From contig CAZJYI010000025.1 of the NCBI GenBank assembly GCA_964550025.1, forward strand, positions 1 to 64,000: DNA of 64,000 bases. Direction: 5' to 3'. A program made the translations under genes and the position numbers. Numbering within the stretch: position 1 is the stretch's first letter; each line of letters opens with the position of its first letter. This document shows positions 47,701 to 55,132 of this stretch, piece after piece. Origin of the DNA: CAZJYI01 sp964550025. Its GTDB lineage: Bacteria; Verrucomicrobiota; Kiritimatiellia; UBA8416; CAYOBW01. Below the pieces are notes generated by a model. It had not been told where the DNA came from, did not search any database, and saw only the letters and a list, made by a program, of their open reading frames with translations.

Positions 47701-49243
47701 CGATTCGCTGCGCCGTTGAGCGGCCGACGGCGGTCGGTCCCGCCGCGTACGAGCTCTCGATGATCATGGCCATATCCATGTAGTAGCTGTGGTGCTGCCC
47801 CAGCAGGCCGATCTGGTGATGCATGGTCGCACCGGTGCCGCCCAGGCGCGTGAGCAGCCGCCTGAACAGGTTGCCTTGATGGAAGTACATGAGCCCGGCC
47901 AGACGCAGGCTTTCGCCCATCACGCTCTCCGACGCGTTCGTTGCGCCCGCCAGGCGGGCCTCGACGGACTGCCGGCGCGCACGTGAGATCAAGTCGTCGG
48001 AAACGCTGTCGAAGTCGCAGGCCAGCGTGTAGAAACCGTCACTGATCGTGCGGAACGCGTGGGACTGATCAATGTATGTCCCGCCCCTCGCCGGGTAAGG
48101 ATGGTCGATCGAAACGGTCAGCTCGCCGTCCTCCCCCGGCCCGGTCGCACTCCCGACGGCCACGACCTGCCCGTCGACCATGAGGATGGGCGCGTAGGTT
48201 GTGTTGGTGAACTGAAGCGTGATCCGCTTGTCGGCAAGCTGGAACGTGTAGAACATCTCGTCAATTCCCGCGTGTTGCACCCGCAGGGTGTGACGAAAGA
48301 TGGACGGGACGTTCGAGTACGTCGTCGCACCGGAAACGGCCAGGGCGCCGGGCAGAACGATCGGCGCGTTCGTGCTCTGAACAGGAACGATGCGGCAGCC
48401 GCCGATGACGTCCGTCACTTCCGCGCTCGGCATGTTCGTCAGGATGTAGCTCAGGAGATTCGAGCTGTAGAGGGTCATGTCGGCCCGCACGGCCGGCTCG
48501 TTCATGTTCCGCACCCAGTCGCTCCCAAAGGAGGAACCGGCCTCGGCGTGGGCCGCGAAGGAAGCCGCGTCGTAGCCCGTGATACCGGCGAAGTCGATCC
48601 CGGCAACGTTCTCACATGTCTTCATGGCGGCGTCGAACACGCAGATCGTGCCGCCCGCCTCGGCGCTTACCCACGCGCGGGTCAACGTCACCTGGGTGCC
48701 GTTCGTGTCGATGGGGATCCCTCCGCTGCCCAGCGCACGCCAGACAATCTCCGTGTCGTTGCTCACCCCGATCCAATTCGCCAGTACGGCGGTCTCGTAG
48801 GTAACGTCACCGACAACGTAGTCGGCTTGATGGCCGGCGGCCCGCAACAGGGCGATCAACAGCGAAGCCTGGTCCCAATCGTTCCCGCGCCCCGCAAGGT
48901 ATGTCGCCTCCGCCGACTTCATCGATCCGAATGACGGGGTATAGGCGATGTAGTTGTGGACGTAGTCGAAAATGCGGAGCGGATCGTGCTCGAGCGCGAG
49001 GGCCAACCCCCTGATTTCCTCCGTCAAGGCGGCTTCCTCGTCCGGCAGCGCTGTAGCCGTGGCCTGTCTTGCGTCGGGGGGCTGAGCGGCGTGGAGTATC
49101 TGGTGCGCCTGCGCGGGCGAAACCGGCGGCGCCTCCGACGTGTACCACCCCGGCCCGAGAACGCCGTCTTCCGCGGCCGGCGCCGTGGCGCCCAGGGCGC
49201 CTACTAGAATCATGCCAATCACCGTCACGACTATCGGTCTCAT
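41720..49243 (-). CDS. Secreted RHS/YD-repeat protein with degenerate transglutaminase-like N-domain, 2507 aa
   Basis: The signal peptide MRPIVVTVIGMILVGALGA is followed by a transglutaminase-like domain (about 85-205: IFDYVHNYIAYTP, then RGNDWDQASLLIALLRAAGH). The catalytic Cys is replaced by Asp122 and the His by Arg189 (LTRAWV), while Asp204 (VFDAAMK) remains, so it is probably inactive. A middle region of about 450 residues is unassigned. A DUF6531-like RHS start lies near 673 (DPVDMTTGAFHYELTDLALP), followed by many YD repeats. The RHS core ends at FLSRDPVWP and SLNPYQYAKQSPLGYIDPGG, about 2115-2145. The roughly 360-residue C-terminal tail is helical and charged, with no recognised toxin motif. 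It ends in low-complexity sequence (GDIVKGVKGDGGDI) that looks like read-through of intergenic repeat DNA. No immunity gene follows; a RAYT does. Confidence 0.85.
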   Translation of the reverse strand: MRPIVVTVIGMILVGALGATAPAAEDGVLGPGWYTSEAPPVSPAQAHQILHAAQPPDARQATATALPDEEAALTEEIRGLALALEHDPLRIFDYVHNYIAYTPSFGSMKSAEATYLAGRGNDWDQASLLIALLRAAGHQADYVVGDVTYETAVLANWIGVSNDTEIVWRALGSGGIPIDTNGTQVTLTRAWVSAEAGGTICVFDAAMKTCENVAGIDFAGITGYDAASFAAHAEAGSSFGSDWVRNMNEPAVRADMTLYSSNLLSYILTNMPSAEVTDVIGGCRIVPVQSTNAPIVLPGALAVSGATTYSNVPSIFRHTLRVQHAGIDEMFYTFQLADKRITLQFTNTTYAPILMVDGQVVAVGSATGPGEDGELTVSIDHPYPARGGTYIDQSHAFRTISDGFYTLACDFDSVSDDLISRARRQSVEARLAGATNASESVMGESLRLAGLMYFHQGNLFRRLLTRLGGTGATMHHQIGLLGQHHSYYMDMAMIIESSYAAGPTAVGRSTAQRIEGLMMSALEHGTLEQLQGGARVAASTVKLVAVNNANGDKTFLVNSDDPRQEQILYQELTNYPSHFRGDIGVTLEENIGNGVVAVCPHNGQIAVGDWHGAGVIMYDGRRHGFAALIDGDYHGGYAGHSGAFDSAAVDAAIEDALQFPDEQGWLTTPHDGDPVDMTTGAFHYELTDLALPRRGPRRMLFSRRYNSRESGRPGLLGYGWRHNLAGGLTFSSDGLASLGARGPSDAAALLAHTSVMLDFLGNRTNVASWVVGCLATQWAMDQMTENAVVVDTGNGLFTYIRQPDGRFTAPPGVRRALLHSGSTYFLQGPSDNRSCETFDAAGNLTGWADANGNTVGCLRDGQGRFLSTSNNLGQSLTFSYTNGLISQVADHAGRRVVYEYAQSNLASSTGPEGDVTRYAWDGKHRLLSVTQPRGNVTVSNAYDAAGRVVRQRDASGNLSRYAWGGSESLVERADGTRNAFYLDARGRLSGLRDGAGNTARLSWLPGRQLGGVTDRMGDATDITYHEPSAEIATYRDAEGNLYSNTYTAVDQVITNPVSGAACAYTFYNLTRRDYPDGSYETFVYDGRGNLLSRRDRRGEEWTYTYNSRGQVLTATNPEGGVSTYTYETDGTLATRTDSDTGRTTYTYDGYGRLVGIERPDGTTVRMGYDLNDCLTAYTNASGEVTVYDYDANGNPVTITDPLAHARGYMYDEMDRVTNMADSVGPVVAYGYDALGRVESVTDADGQVTEQDYDPRGWVTNVTRDGESWATGYDAEGVPSSGTTPTGRETTYQTDKLGMTTGVVDALDQTHALERDALGRVVRSQDPLGRATTYRYDAAGNVVAVTAPLVGTATAVRNGLGLTVARTNFNGETWTYGYTPMGRLAAVTNPLGHATEYSYDTMGRLGRTDYADGTHTEVTYDEVGRAQTRQDRGGHVSSYGYDALDRMTGITNPAGGAVDYAYNPDGTRATRTDTDVGVYSNRYDTLRRLEQVTAPDGATMRFEYDAFNRVTNVVDPLAHARGYEYDADGRLVRQTDPLAHARGYAYDALGRLTNMTDRLGNAVRYEYDAVGNLVRRTDAEGVVVEYTYDAANRRTAMTLGGQTARYAYDDENRLTSSTTPMGRATTVTRDAMGSLKTVADSMGHTTTFTRDELQRPAAVVDRLGRTTAFCYEPRGLLASVSNAVSEASYTYDELGKLRALTDPNGEDWTFGYTRMGRLETAVDPLSRTNVYTYSLRGRSANVTFPDGHSVAIGRDLVGNVTNRTYTDGTTVIYEYDPLNRLVGTKGTTLEIAFAYDAEGRLTATDNPGMVFGASYDKAGRLKTAAYSNGAFSVTYTYDASGLLTQVEDSLTRTVLTLSYDADRRLTRIMRPNGVNTIYTWNDAGRIVRIRDGSVLDLRYELDAEGQLTAARIKAPLTAASLLASGTQTHTFDAAAQLSTAGHAYDARGRQTANPDATLTWNDAGHLTEVSHTSYTSHMSYNGPGDLVTRSEGAATTHFYYNYAIAMKPIVAERDDAGGQFLRYYVWMPDGRLLYMIDVPAGNKVYHYHYDRVGSTLALTDAAGAVTDAYVYTPYGGLLQHNGPSAQPFTFVGRWGVRQENDAVYHMRARCYDAQTGTFLSRDPVWPILKDLRSLNPYQYAKQSPLGYIDPGGKMIAGTISWYNVGNKVIVEKFLKLAGGGQKAEPDWVPPIGPMGPPSGEDIYGLAKDWVRLVDPMGPPSGEAIYGLVKEAEHWEKKATDMQARADSMVPGAWGIVGYLTGLQESSRQKAHNLRVAARSARLQAQFLRDSIRAQVAELRSMALLAAGDSPRKLFAMSYLLPAFNRYREDKAADATPTYFGKKCRAARALYNQIEQFKAQGYYWDPKWLPDDIRDDLKRTLIASVSRGGWANRDWYSSSVLGLDSDAEWALTRDADEEFTRRAEAEQKAEADRIQRMLEPDPEWLASPEGRVFSKAVDGINAVLRERAQREFDEEMDQEGDRGDIVKGVKGDGGDILTSDIWVGRTLGR
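43307..43339. repeat. 9-bp minisatellite inside the second RHS gene
   Basis: This is the counterpart of the tract at 36421-36451, with ATGAGACGT/ATAGGACGT/ATGGGAGAC units in the same reading frame. It supports a common origin of the two RHS cores. Confidence 0.5.
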
Positions 49244-49385
49244 GCTGAACTCCCCTCCAACTCGCTACACCCAGCCCTGATCTTTCGTCTTAGTCTCTAC
49301 CCCTGATCTCCCCTGTGCTCGGATCTCAACTTCTGCCTCCTGCCTGCCACTTTAAACGGCCCGGAGGACCGTCCTACGCCGGAGT

Positions 49386-50042
49386 CTACTCCGTGATCTT
49401 CACCCTCACCCTGAAATACGCGTTCGTGTCATAGGCCCGGTCGGCGTAGTGGAGACCATCGGTGACGGACGCGTGCGGTGCGCCGGCGTCGGTCCAGGTC
49501 GCCGCCGTGAGCCGCGGCCGCGTCTGGAGCTGGTAGGTACGGCCGCTTTTGACGGTCCACCAGACACGCGCCTGCCCGCCCGGAGACGTCTCGAGGTTGG
49601 CGACCTGGAACACGTCGCCGCTATCGTAAAGCAGCGACCCGGCGATCGCCTCGTCCCCGTCGTCCATACCGTCCCCGTCGGTGTCTTTCGCCGTCGGGTC
49701 GCTGCCCAGGGCGAACTCGTTGCTGTTGACCAGCCCGTCGCCGTCCGAATCGCCCGCGCCGGTCTCGCCCAGGTGCCCGAAGAACGCCAGTTCGTTGACG
49801 TCGGCCACCCCGTCACCGTCGCTGTCGGTGGCGTCGCCGTGCCCGTACGTCGTGCGATTGGTCCGGTTGCCGTTGGCGTCGTACGCGTAGCGGATCGTTG
49901 CGTTCGTCCCGCCCGACGAATACCCGGCCCCGATCAACCGCCCGGCATCATCGTAGAAGTAGTGCACCACTTCCTCCGCCGCATACGCGCCCAGGGCACC
50001 CACCAGAATCACGCCAATCACCATCACGACTGTTGCTCTCAT
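49386..50042 (-). CDS. Small secreted YD/thrombospondin-3 repeat protein, 218 aa
   Basis: The signal peptide (MRATVVMVIGVILVGALGAYA) is nearly the same as that of the 2507-residue RHS protein downstream. Two YD motifs follow (YFYDDAGRLIG at about 28, YAYDANGNRTN at about 52). Then come three calcium-binding DxDxDG repeats of the thrombospondin-3 kind (DSDGDGVADVNE, DSDGDGLVNSNE, DTDGDGMDDGDE; about 72-130). A C-terminal beta domain (about 145-218, WWTVKSGRTYQLQTRP) resembles the end of the DNRLRE protein upstream. It looks like a minimal RHS-derived surface protein made by duplicating the 5' end of the RHS gene and fusing it to a calcium-repeat module. It may share transcription with the RHS gene 142 bp downstream. 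Function is unknown. Confidence 0.75.
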   Translation of the reverse strand: MRATVVMVIGVILVGALGAYAAEEVVHYFYDDAGRLIGAGYSSGGTNATIRYAYDANGNRTNRTTYGHGDATDSDGDGVADVNELAFFGHLGETGAGDSDGDGLVNSNEFALGSDPTAKDTDGDGMDDGDEAIAGSLLYDSGDVFQVANLETSPGGQARVWWTVKSGRTYQLQTRPRLTAATWTDAGAPHASVTDGLHYADRAYDTNAYFRVRVKITE

Positions 50043-50430
50043 GCCGATCTCCTGTTTCGTTGTCTCCCACCCCTGATCTTCCGCCGTAATCTCTACCCCT
50101 CATCTTCCCCCTGCTCGGTGAGATTAGGGCGAAGGATTACGGCGAAAGACCAAGGGGCCATCGAGTTCGCACCTGTCTCGACACAGACTCCTGGCTGTGC
50201 GGAGACTCATCCTGCGTCACTCCCCGCCGGCTACGGGCAAGATTATGGCGGCAGGAGCGGGAGAAGTCAATCAGGAGGGTCCACAAATCCACGGGAAAGC
50301 AGGTGAGAAATGTGGGTCGTCTATGCGAGAACTAGGAGTTGCGTCTCATTTGCGATTAGCGATTGCTAATCTCTGATTTCTGACGCCACCCATTCTCTGA
50401 CCTCGACTCCGCCATGATCGCGGAGCAGTA
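50043..50430. other. Gene-free stretch with duplicated leader sequence
   Basis: No gene is seen. Bases 50071-50118 match 49275-49322 (upstream of the large RHS gene) at 40 of 48 positions, so the two genes share an upstream leader as well as a signal peptide. A perfect GATTAGC/GCTAATC hairpin (50354-50360 with 50365-50371, loop GATT) lies further upstream. Confidence 0.55.
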
Positions 50431-50675
50431 GGTCCTCCGCTTCAGGCGGACACTGGGACCCCGGAGAATGCGCGGCTGTGGAAATGAGACGGCCGCGACG
50501 CAAAACCCATCCGTAGCGCGACTGCCTCGGCGCCATTCGCTGGTCCCAGTGCAACTGGGACCTACTTGTGACGGGACCGCGTGGTTTCCGTTTGGTGCCC
50601 CAAGTACGTCCGATTCCGGCTCGTGCTTTGCCGCGGCGAGACTTGGAGAGCGAGGGTCCCAGTGCAACTGGGACC
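50431..50675. repeat. Cluster of three REP-like GGTCC hairpins
   Basis: Two identical hairpins GGTCCCAGT-GCA-ACTGGGACC lie at 50542-50562 and 50655-50675, each followed by TAC. A related unit at 50431-50460 (GGTCCTCCGC...GGGACC) holds an inner TCCGC/GCGGA stem. Such clustered palindromes 3' of genes are typical REP elements, and a RAYT transposase that could mobilise REPs is encoded 9 kb away, although its own flanking repeat is different. Confidence 0.65.
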
Positions 50676-50686
50676 TACGGGGGACG

Positions 50687-52375
50687 CTACGGTGCGGTGG
50701 GCCAGCTTACCAGGATGCGGTAGATTGCGGAGGGGGTGTCGGCATCGACCGGAACGGTTACCTCGTTCTGCGGCGGACTGGCCACGATCCCCTCGTGCAC
50801 CGTTTCCCAGCCGCCGAGCAGATCGAACGATCTTTGAACGTCGTAGACGCGTCCGGCGACGCTGGGCCACACCACGACGTCGTCCCAATCAAACCGGCCG
50901 CGTATGCGGCGGCCGCTGTACTGCATGCGGCACGACGAATCGGGGTTGCTGGGATCCGTGCCGGTGATGTACTCGTCGCCGTCGGAGGCGCCATCGCCAT
51001 CCTGGTCCTCGTTGGCAGCGCCGTCCGACACGGTAATGGACCCGAAGTGCTCCCGTTCCCACGCGTCGTCCAGCCCGTCGCCGTCCATGTCGCCCCCGCC
51101 CGTAGGCGCGTTTGTGCTGATGCGGAAACCGATATTGGTCAGGCGATAACGCACGCTCCCCCCCGCACTCGCTTCGAGGATGGCCGGACGTGACGGGAAG
51201 TGCAGCGTGCCGCCGCTGCCGCCGATCGTCGCACCGCCGATGGTGGCGTTGCCCCCGGCGAGGTTGTGTACGTCGGCGGCCAGGAACCCCTCGAACGTTC
51301 CGTCGCGCGTCGTCACACCGTTCAGGGTGTACGTGACGGCCCTGGGCGTGAAGGTCACGACTTCGTCGCCGTTGATCCGCATGTTGTCGTCGGGACCGAC
51401 CAGCCAGTAAGCCGTCTTCCCCGTATCGTTCGCCCACTGGCTGATCAGTTCCGTGTTCCCGGTACCGTTCGCCAGATCGGATTTCATCTCCATCTCCACC
51501 GTCATGGAATCGTCGAAGCCGCGCCACCCGTCGAGATTCAGATCCGCGATATGGAACGTCCAGGTGGCGGTGAAGGGATCGGCCTGGGGGAGCGGGTTGA
51601 TGTCAGGCCCCGTGATGGTGACCGTCCCCCTGTCGGACACGGTGTCGAATGTGCCCTGGGCTCCCGCCGAGGTCTCGGCCTGGAATCTCGAGATCGTCAC
51701 CCAGTCTCCCGCCTCGACGCTGTATGTGAGCTCCAGTTTCGGGCGCTGCGATGCGGTCGACCGCTCCGAGGAGGCGAAGTATGCGCTGTTGTACCGGGTG
51801 GTTCCCGTCGAGACGTACCCGTCCGGGTCCCGCTTCAGAAGCAGACCGTGGTTGGAGGAAGGATTGTCATACCACCCTTGAACGACACTCACCGGCACGT
51901 CCAGCGTGACCCACGAGCCCGCATTCAGCGCGGAGTACTGTACGCTGTCGAGGCTTGTCGAGTCGTGGTTCGGCCGCGTGTTCCAGGTCACGGTTCCTTC
52001 GCTCCATGAACCGGTGATCCGGTGCAGCCGTATCGGCTTGCTGGTGAGATTCCGCACGGTGACGCTGGTCACGTAGAGGTGCAGTTTCGCCGACTCGAGC
52101 TGGCTGCCGACGGGAAGCGCGGGAAGTTCGAACTTGGCCATGGCACGCATGGCCTCCCAGCAAGAGCCTCACCCGCCGTTGTAGCGTTCGTTGCGAGCCT
52201 GCAGGGTTGTCGCGTTCCCGTAGTTGCTGTTCCTGTACGTGCTGTATCCGCCCGTCCTGACGAAGCTGTCCGTGCAACCGGTATACCCGCCCTGCCCTTG
52301 CTGAAGAACGAGCGTGTCGCCGACCGCCGGTAGGGCAAGCCCGGCGACCACCGACATTAGTAATATGATCCGCAT
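50687..52375 (-). pseudogene. DNRLRE-domain secreted protein gene broken by an in-frame TGA
   Basis: The frame runs from MRIILLMSVVAGLALPAVG (signal peptide) into TLVLQQGQGGYTGCTDSFVR, the normal start of a DNRLRE domain. It hits TGA at 52169-52171 after NERYNGG. The same frame then continues without a break as GSCWEAMRAMAKFELPALP and through the rest of the domain, WYDNPSSNHGLLL, a long beta region, TSP3-like DMDGDGLDD and DQDGDGASDGDE repeats (about 400-440), and a C-terminal beta domain (FDWDDVVVWPSVAGRVYDVQ). Both halves fit one 562-residue protein, so one nonsense change or a sequencing error explains the break. TGA is a normal stop elsewhere in the window. Re-initiation at the ATG at 52150 would give a 487-residue protein without a signal peptide. 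The start is uncertain (52375 or 52384). Confidence 0.75.
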
Positions 52376-52480
52376 ACTCCACATATTCACAACAGCTACT
52401 CCGTTACCTTTTCCCACATGCGTAAGCAACTATGATACGCCCCCTTCCTGCCGTCTGTCAATGCCTTGAACGACAGAAAA

Positions 52481-52630
52481 GCAATTCTCATTTTGGCAGA
52501 GTCGTTCCCTTCCTCGCACCATGGGGACGCTCTTACGAGCGCACTACGAACGGGGGAATCCCGCATTTGTGTTTGTAGTGCGCCCGTGAGGGCGTCCCCT
52601 CGGCCAGTGGCAGGCCAAAATGAGAATTGC
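52481..52630. repeat. MITE-like palindromic element, copy 2, with 17-bp terminal inverted repeats
   Basis: GCAATTCTCATTTTGGC (52481-52497) is repeated exactly in inverse at 52614-52630. Inside is the 25-bp imperfect palindrome shared with copy 1 (52523-52547 with 52575-52599). GACAGAAA occurs on both sides (52472-52479 and 52633-52640), as an 8-bp target duplication would. The unit has no coding capacity and lies 17 bp from the stop codon of the thioesterase gene. The rest of the gap 52376-52480 shows nothing. Confidence 0.7.
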
Positions 52631-52647
52631 TGGACAGAAACGTCGTT

Positions 52648-53037
52648 TCAGTTGCCCAGTTGTCTGAGGGCCGCCGACGGACGACAGGCTTTCCCCTGGG
52701 GGGACATGCAAACGTGCTGAGTGTAGCCCGTGGCGAGCCGTTCTCCGTCGCGCTCCACCACGTACTCGATGCGCAGACGGGGCCCCTTCACCTGCGTGCA
52801 GCGGCTGCGAATCGTCAGTAGATCGTCATAGTGGGCGGGAAGCTTGTAGTCGCAGTACGCTTCGAGAACGGGAAGCATGATGCCCTGCGCTTCCAGTTCG
52901 GTGTACGGCAATCCCGCTTCGCGCAGCATCTCGGACCGCGCCATCTCGAAATATACGAAGTAGTTCGCGTAGTACACGAACCCCATCTTGTCGGTGTGGG
53001 CGTAGGGAATGCGAATGTTGTGGAGGAACTCTCTCAT
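52648..53037 (-). CDS. YbgC/4-hydroxybenzoyl-CoA-type acyl-CoA thioesterase
   Basis: The 129-residue single hot-dog domain protein hydrolyses acyl-CoA or acyl-ACP thioesters. The family signature is clear: HTDKMGFVYYANYFVYFE (14-31) with catalytic Asp16 and the VYYANY helix start. LRIEYVVERDGERLATGYTQHVCM matches the later strands. YbgC members usually sit with tol-pal genes; here it follows the trp operon by 116 bp on the same strand with a large hairpin between, so it may be only partly co-transcribed. Substrate is not evident. Confidence 0.85.
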   Translation of the reverse strand: MREFLHNIRIPYAHTDKMGFVYYANYFVYFEMARSEMLREAGLPYTELEAQGIMLPVLEAYCDYKLPAHYDDLLTIRSRCTQVKGPRLRIEYVVERDGERLATGYTQHVCMSPQGKACRPSAALRQLGN

Positions 53038-53071
53038 CCTGATGCCGGTTCTTGCACCCCACTTGTTCGGA

Positions 53072-53137
53072 AGTGATCAGTCATCAGTGATCGGTTACCG
53101 GTGAGTACTGATCACTGGTCACTGATTACTGATCACT
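53072..53137 (-). terminator. Large GATCAGT hairpin after trpA
   Basis: AGTGATCAGTCATCAGTGAT and the next four bases (53072-53095) pair with 53114-53137 with only three mismatches over 24 bp. The arms are themselves made of GATCAGT/ATCAGTGA repeats. It could end or stabilise the trp transcript or reduce read-through into the thioesterase gene. No T run follows. Confidence 0.5.
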
Positions 53138-53153
53138 GATCGCCGCCCCGGGC

Positions 53154-53930
53154 TCACGCACCGTCAAGCCCGGCGCGAAGCTCACTTACAAACTCCCCTG
53201 CCCGACCGGCCAACGCGGCCCTGACCAGCGCGCTGCCGACGACCACGGCGTCGGCCGATGCACCTACCTGCCGTGCCTGTTCCCCATCGCTGACGCCGAA
53301 ACCCACCGCGATGGGCAGATCCGTGCAGGAGCGCAGGGCGGCCATGTTGGCAGCGACGTCGCCGGCCACCTCGGTACGGGCCCCGGTCACACCGCGGAAC
53401 ATGATGTAGTACACGAAACCCGCGGCGCCGCGCAGTATGGCGGACGCGCGCCCGGGTGGCGTCGTGGGGGCAATGAGAGGGATTCGGAACAGACCGTTCG
53501 CCTCCAGGTGCACCGCAATCTCATCTGTTTCCTCGTGGGGAAGGTCGACGATGAGCATGCCGTCAACACCCGCCTCCGCGGCCTCGGCGCAGACCCGCTC
53601 GTAACCATAACGGAAGATCGGATTCGCGTACCCGAACAGGACGATCGGCAGATCGGCTTCACGCCGGATGCGCCGCACCAGCTCCAACGCACCGGCCACG
53701 GTCATGCCCGCCGCCAGCGCGCGCTGCGAGGCCTCCTGGATTGTCGGCCCGTCGGCCGTCGGATCGGAGAACGGCATGCCCAGCTCGAGAACGTCCAGTC
53801 CGTTGCGAACGGCATCGAGGATGTTCGCTTCGGAGGTGGCGGCGTCCGGGTCGCCCGCGGTCAGATAGCCGACGAGCCCTTTTTTGCCGGACGCGGACAA
53901 CGCTTCAAATGTCTTCGTGATACGGTTCAT
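53154..53930 (-). CDS. trpA: Tryptophan synthase alpha chain
   Basis: The 258-residue TIM barrel cleaves indole-3-glycerol phosphate to indole and glyceraldehyde 3-phosphate and passes indole to TrpB. The catalytic residues are present: Glu49 (LELGMPFSDP) and Asp60 (PTADGPTIQ). PLIAPTTPPGR and VGFGVSDGEQA complete the family pattern. The ATG overlaps the trpB stop (ATGA), as expected for coupled synthesis of the alpha-beta complex. It is the last gene of the operon. Confidence 0.95.
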   Translation of the reverse strand: MNRITKTFEALSASGKKGLVGYLTAGDPDAATSEANILDAVRNGLDVLELGMPFSDPTADGPTIQEASQRALAAGMTVAGALELVRRIRREADLPIVLFGYANPIFRYGYERVCAEAAEAGVDGMLIVDLPHEETDEIAVHLEANGLFRIPLIAPTTPPGRASAILRGAAGFVYYIMFRGVTGARTEVAGDVAANMAALRSCTDLPIAVGFGVSDGEQARQVGASADAVVVGSALVRAALAGRAGEFVSELRAGLDGA

Positions 53931-55132
53931 GAGGCACCCCCACCCATCCGCGCCAATACGCTCTCAACGTCCTTGTCCCCGCGCCCCGAGAGATTGACGA
54001 GCACGACCTTGTCGGGCGCCAGCGTGGCGGCCCGCTTCACGGCCTCGGCCACGGCGTGCGCCGACTCGAGCGCGGGGATGATGCCCTCCAGGCGCGTCAA
54101 CGTGTGGAACATCTCGAGGGCTTCGTCGTCGGTTATGGCGCAGTACTCGACACGCCCTGCGTCCGCCCACTGGGAGTGCTGCGGGCCGACACCCGGGTAA
54201 TCCAATCCGGCGCTAACCGAGTGCGCATTGAGGACCTGGCCGTCCCCGTCCTGGAGAAGGTACGTCCGGCTCCCGTGCAGGATTCCCACTTCACCGGCTA
54301 CGATGCTGGCGGCGTGCTTGTCCGTCGTCAGCCCCAACCCGGCCGCTTCGATGCCAACGAGCTTGACGTCCGCGTCGCCGAGAAAGGCGCAGAAGATCCC
54401 GGCCGCGTTACTCCCGCCGCCAACACAGGCCAGGACCATATCCGGCAGACGGCCCTCTTTCTCGAGCACCTGCTCGCGCGCTTCGTCGCCGATCACCCTC
54501 TGGAAATCGCGCACCATGACGGGGTAAGGGTGTGGGCCGGCCACCGAGCCGATAACGTAGAAGGTCGTGTCCACTTCGGCCACCCAGGCGCGCAGGGCTT
54601 CGCTCATGGCGTCCTTGAGCGTTCGCGTGCCGCTCGTGACGCAGACGACTTCAGCCCCGAGGAGCTCCATGCGCCGCACGTTGGGCGCCTGCCGGTGGAT
54701 GTCTTCCTCGCCCATGTAGACTACGCATTCCATGCCGAAGAGCGCGGCCACCGTGGCGGTGGCCACGCCGTGCTGGCCGGCCCCGGTCTCCGCCATCAAT
54801 CGCTTCTTGCCCATGCGCCGCGCCAGCAGCGCCTGCCCGAGTGTGTTGTTGACCTTGTGGGCCCCCGTGTGGTTGAGATCCTCGCGCTTGAGGTAGATCC
54901 TGGCGCCCCCCGCTTCCGCCGTGAGGCGCTCGGCCAGGTACATTGGCGACGGACGCCCCACGTAGTCCCGCAGCATTCGCCGGAACTCGGACATGAAGGC
55001 GGGATCGGCGACAGCCTCGCGGTAAGCCTCCTCCAGCACAATCAGGGCGGGCATCAACGTCTCCGCGACGTACCGCCCTCCGAAGGGGCCAAAATGGCCG
55101 CGTTCATCCGGTTCAAATGGTATTTCTGACAT
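53927..55132 (-). CDS. trpB: Tryptophan synthase beta chain
   Basis: The roughly 401-residue PLP enzyme joins indole and serine to make tryptophan. It is the TrpB1 type (starts PFEPDERGHFGPFGGRYV). The PLP lysine is Lys93 (NHTGAHKVNN), the phosphate loop is CVGGGSNA, and the catalytic Glu lies in AETGAGQHG. The ATG at 55132 shares one base with the trpF stop (TGATG); a GTG one codon upstream (55135) is the alternative. Confidence 0.95.
   Translation of the reverse strand: MSEIPFEPDERGHFGPFGGRYVAETLMPALIVLEEAYREAVADPAFMSEFRRMLRDYVGRPSPMYLAERLTAEAGGARIYLKREDLNHTGAHKVNNTLGQALLARRMGKKRLMAETGAGQHGVATATVAALFGMECVVYMGEEDIHRQAPNVRRMELLGAEVVCVTSGTRTLKDAMSEALRAWVAEVDTTFYVIGSVAGPHPYPVMVRDFQRVIGDEAREQVLEKEGRLPDMVLACVGGGSNAAGIFCAFLGDADVKLVGIEAAGLGLTTDKHAASIVAGEVGILHGSRTYLLQDGDGQVLNAHSVSAGLDYPGVGPQHSQWADAGRVEYCAITDDEALEMFHTLTRLEGIIPALESAHAVAEAVKRAATLAPDKVVLVNLSGRGDKDVESVLARMGGGAS

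Noticed and set aside
52169..52171. Selenocysteine insertion at the TGA of the DNRLRE gene
   Set aside because: No convincing SECIS-like hairpin directly follows, the DNRLRE family is not known to use selenocysteine, and no selenocysteine gene is in view.
50687..52375. TGA as a sense codon in this organism
   Set aside because: TGA ends trpB, trpD, trpE and trpF at well-formed overlaps with the next gene, so it is a normal stop here.
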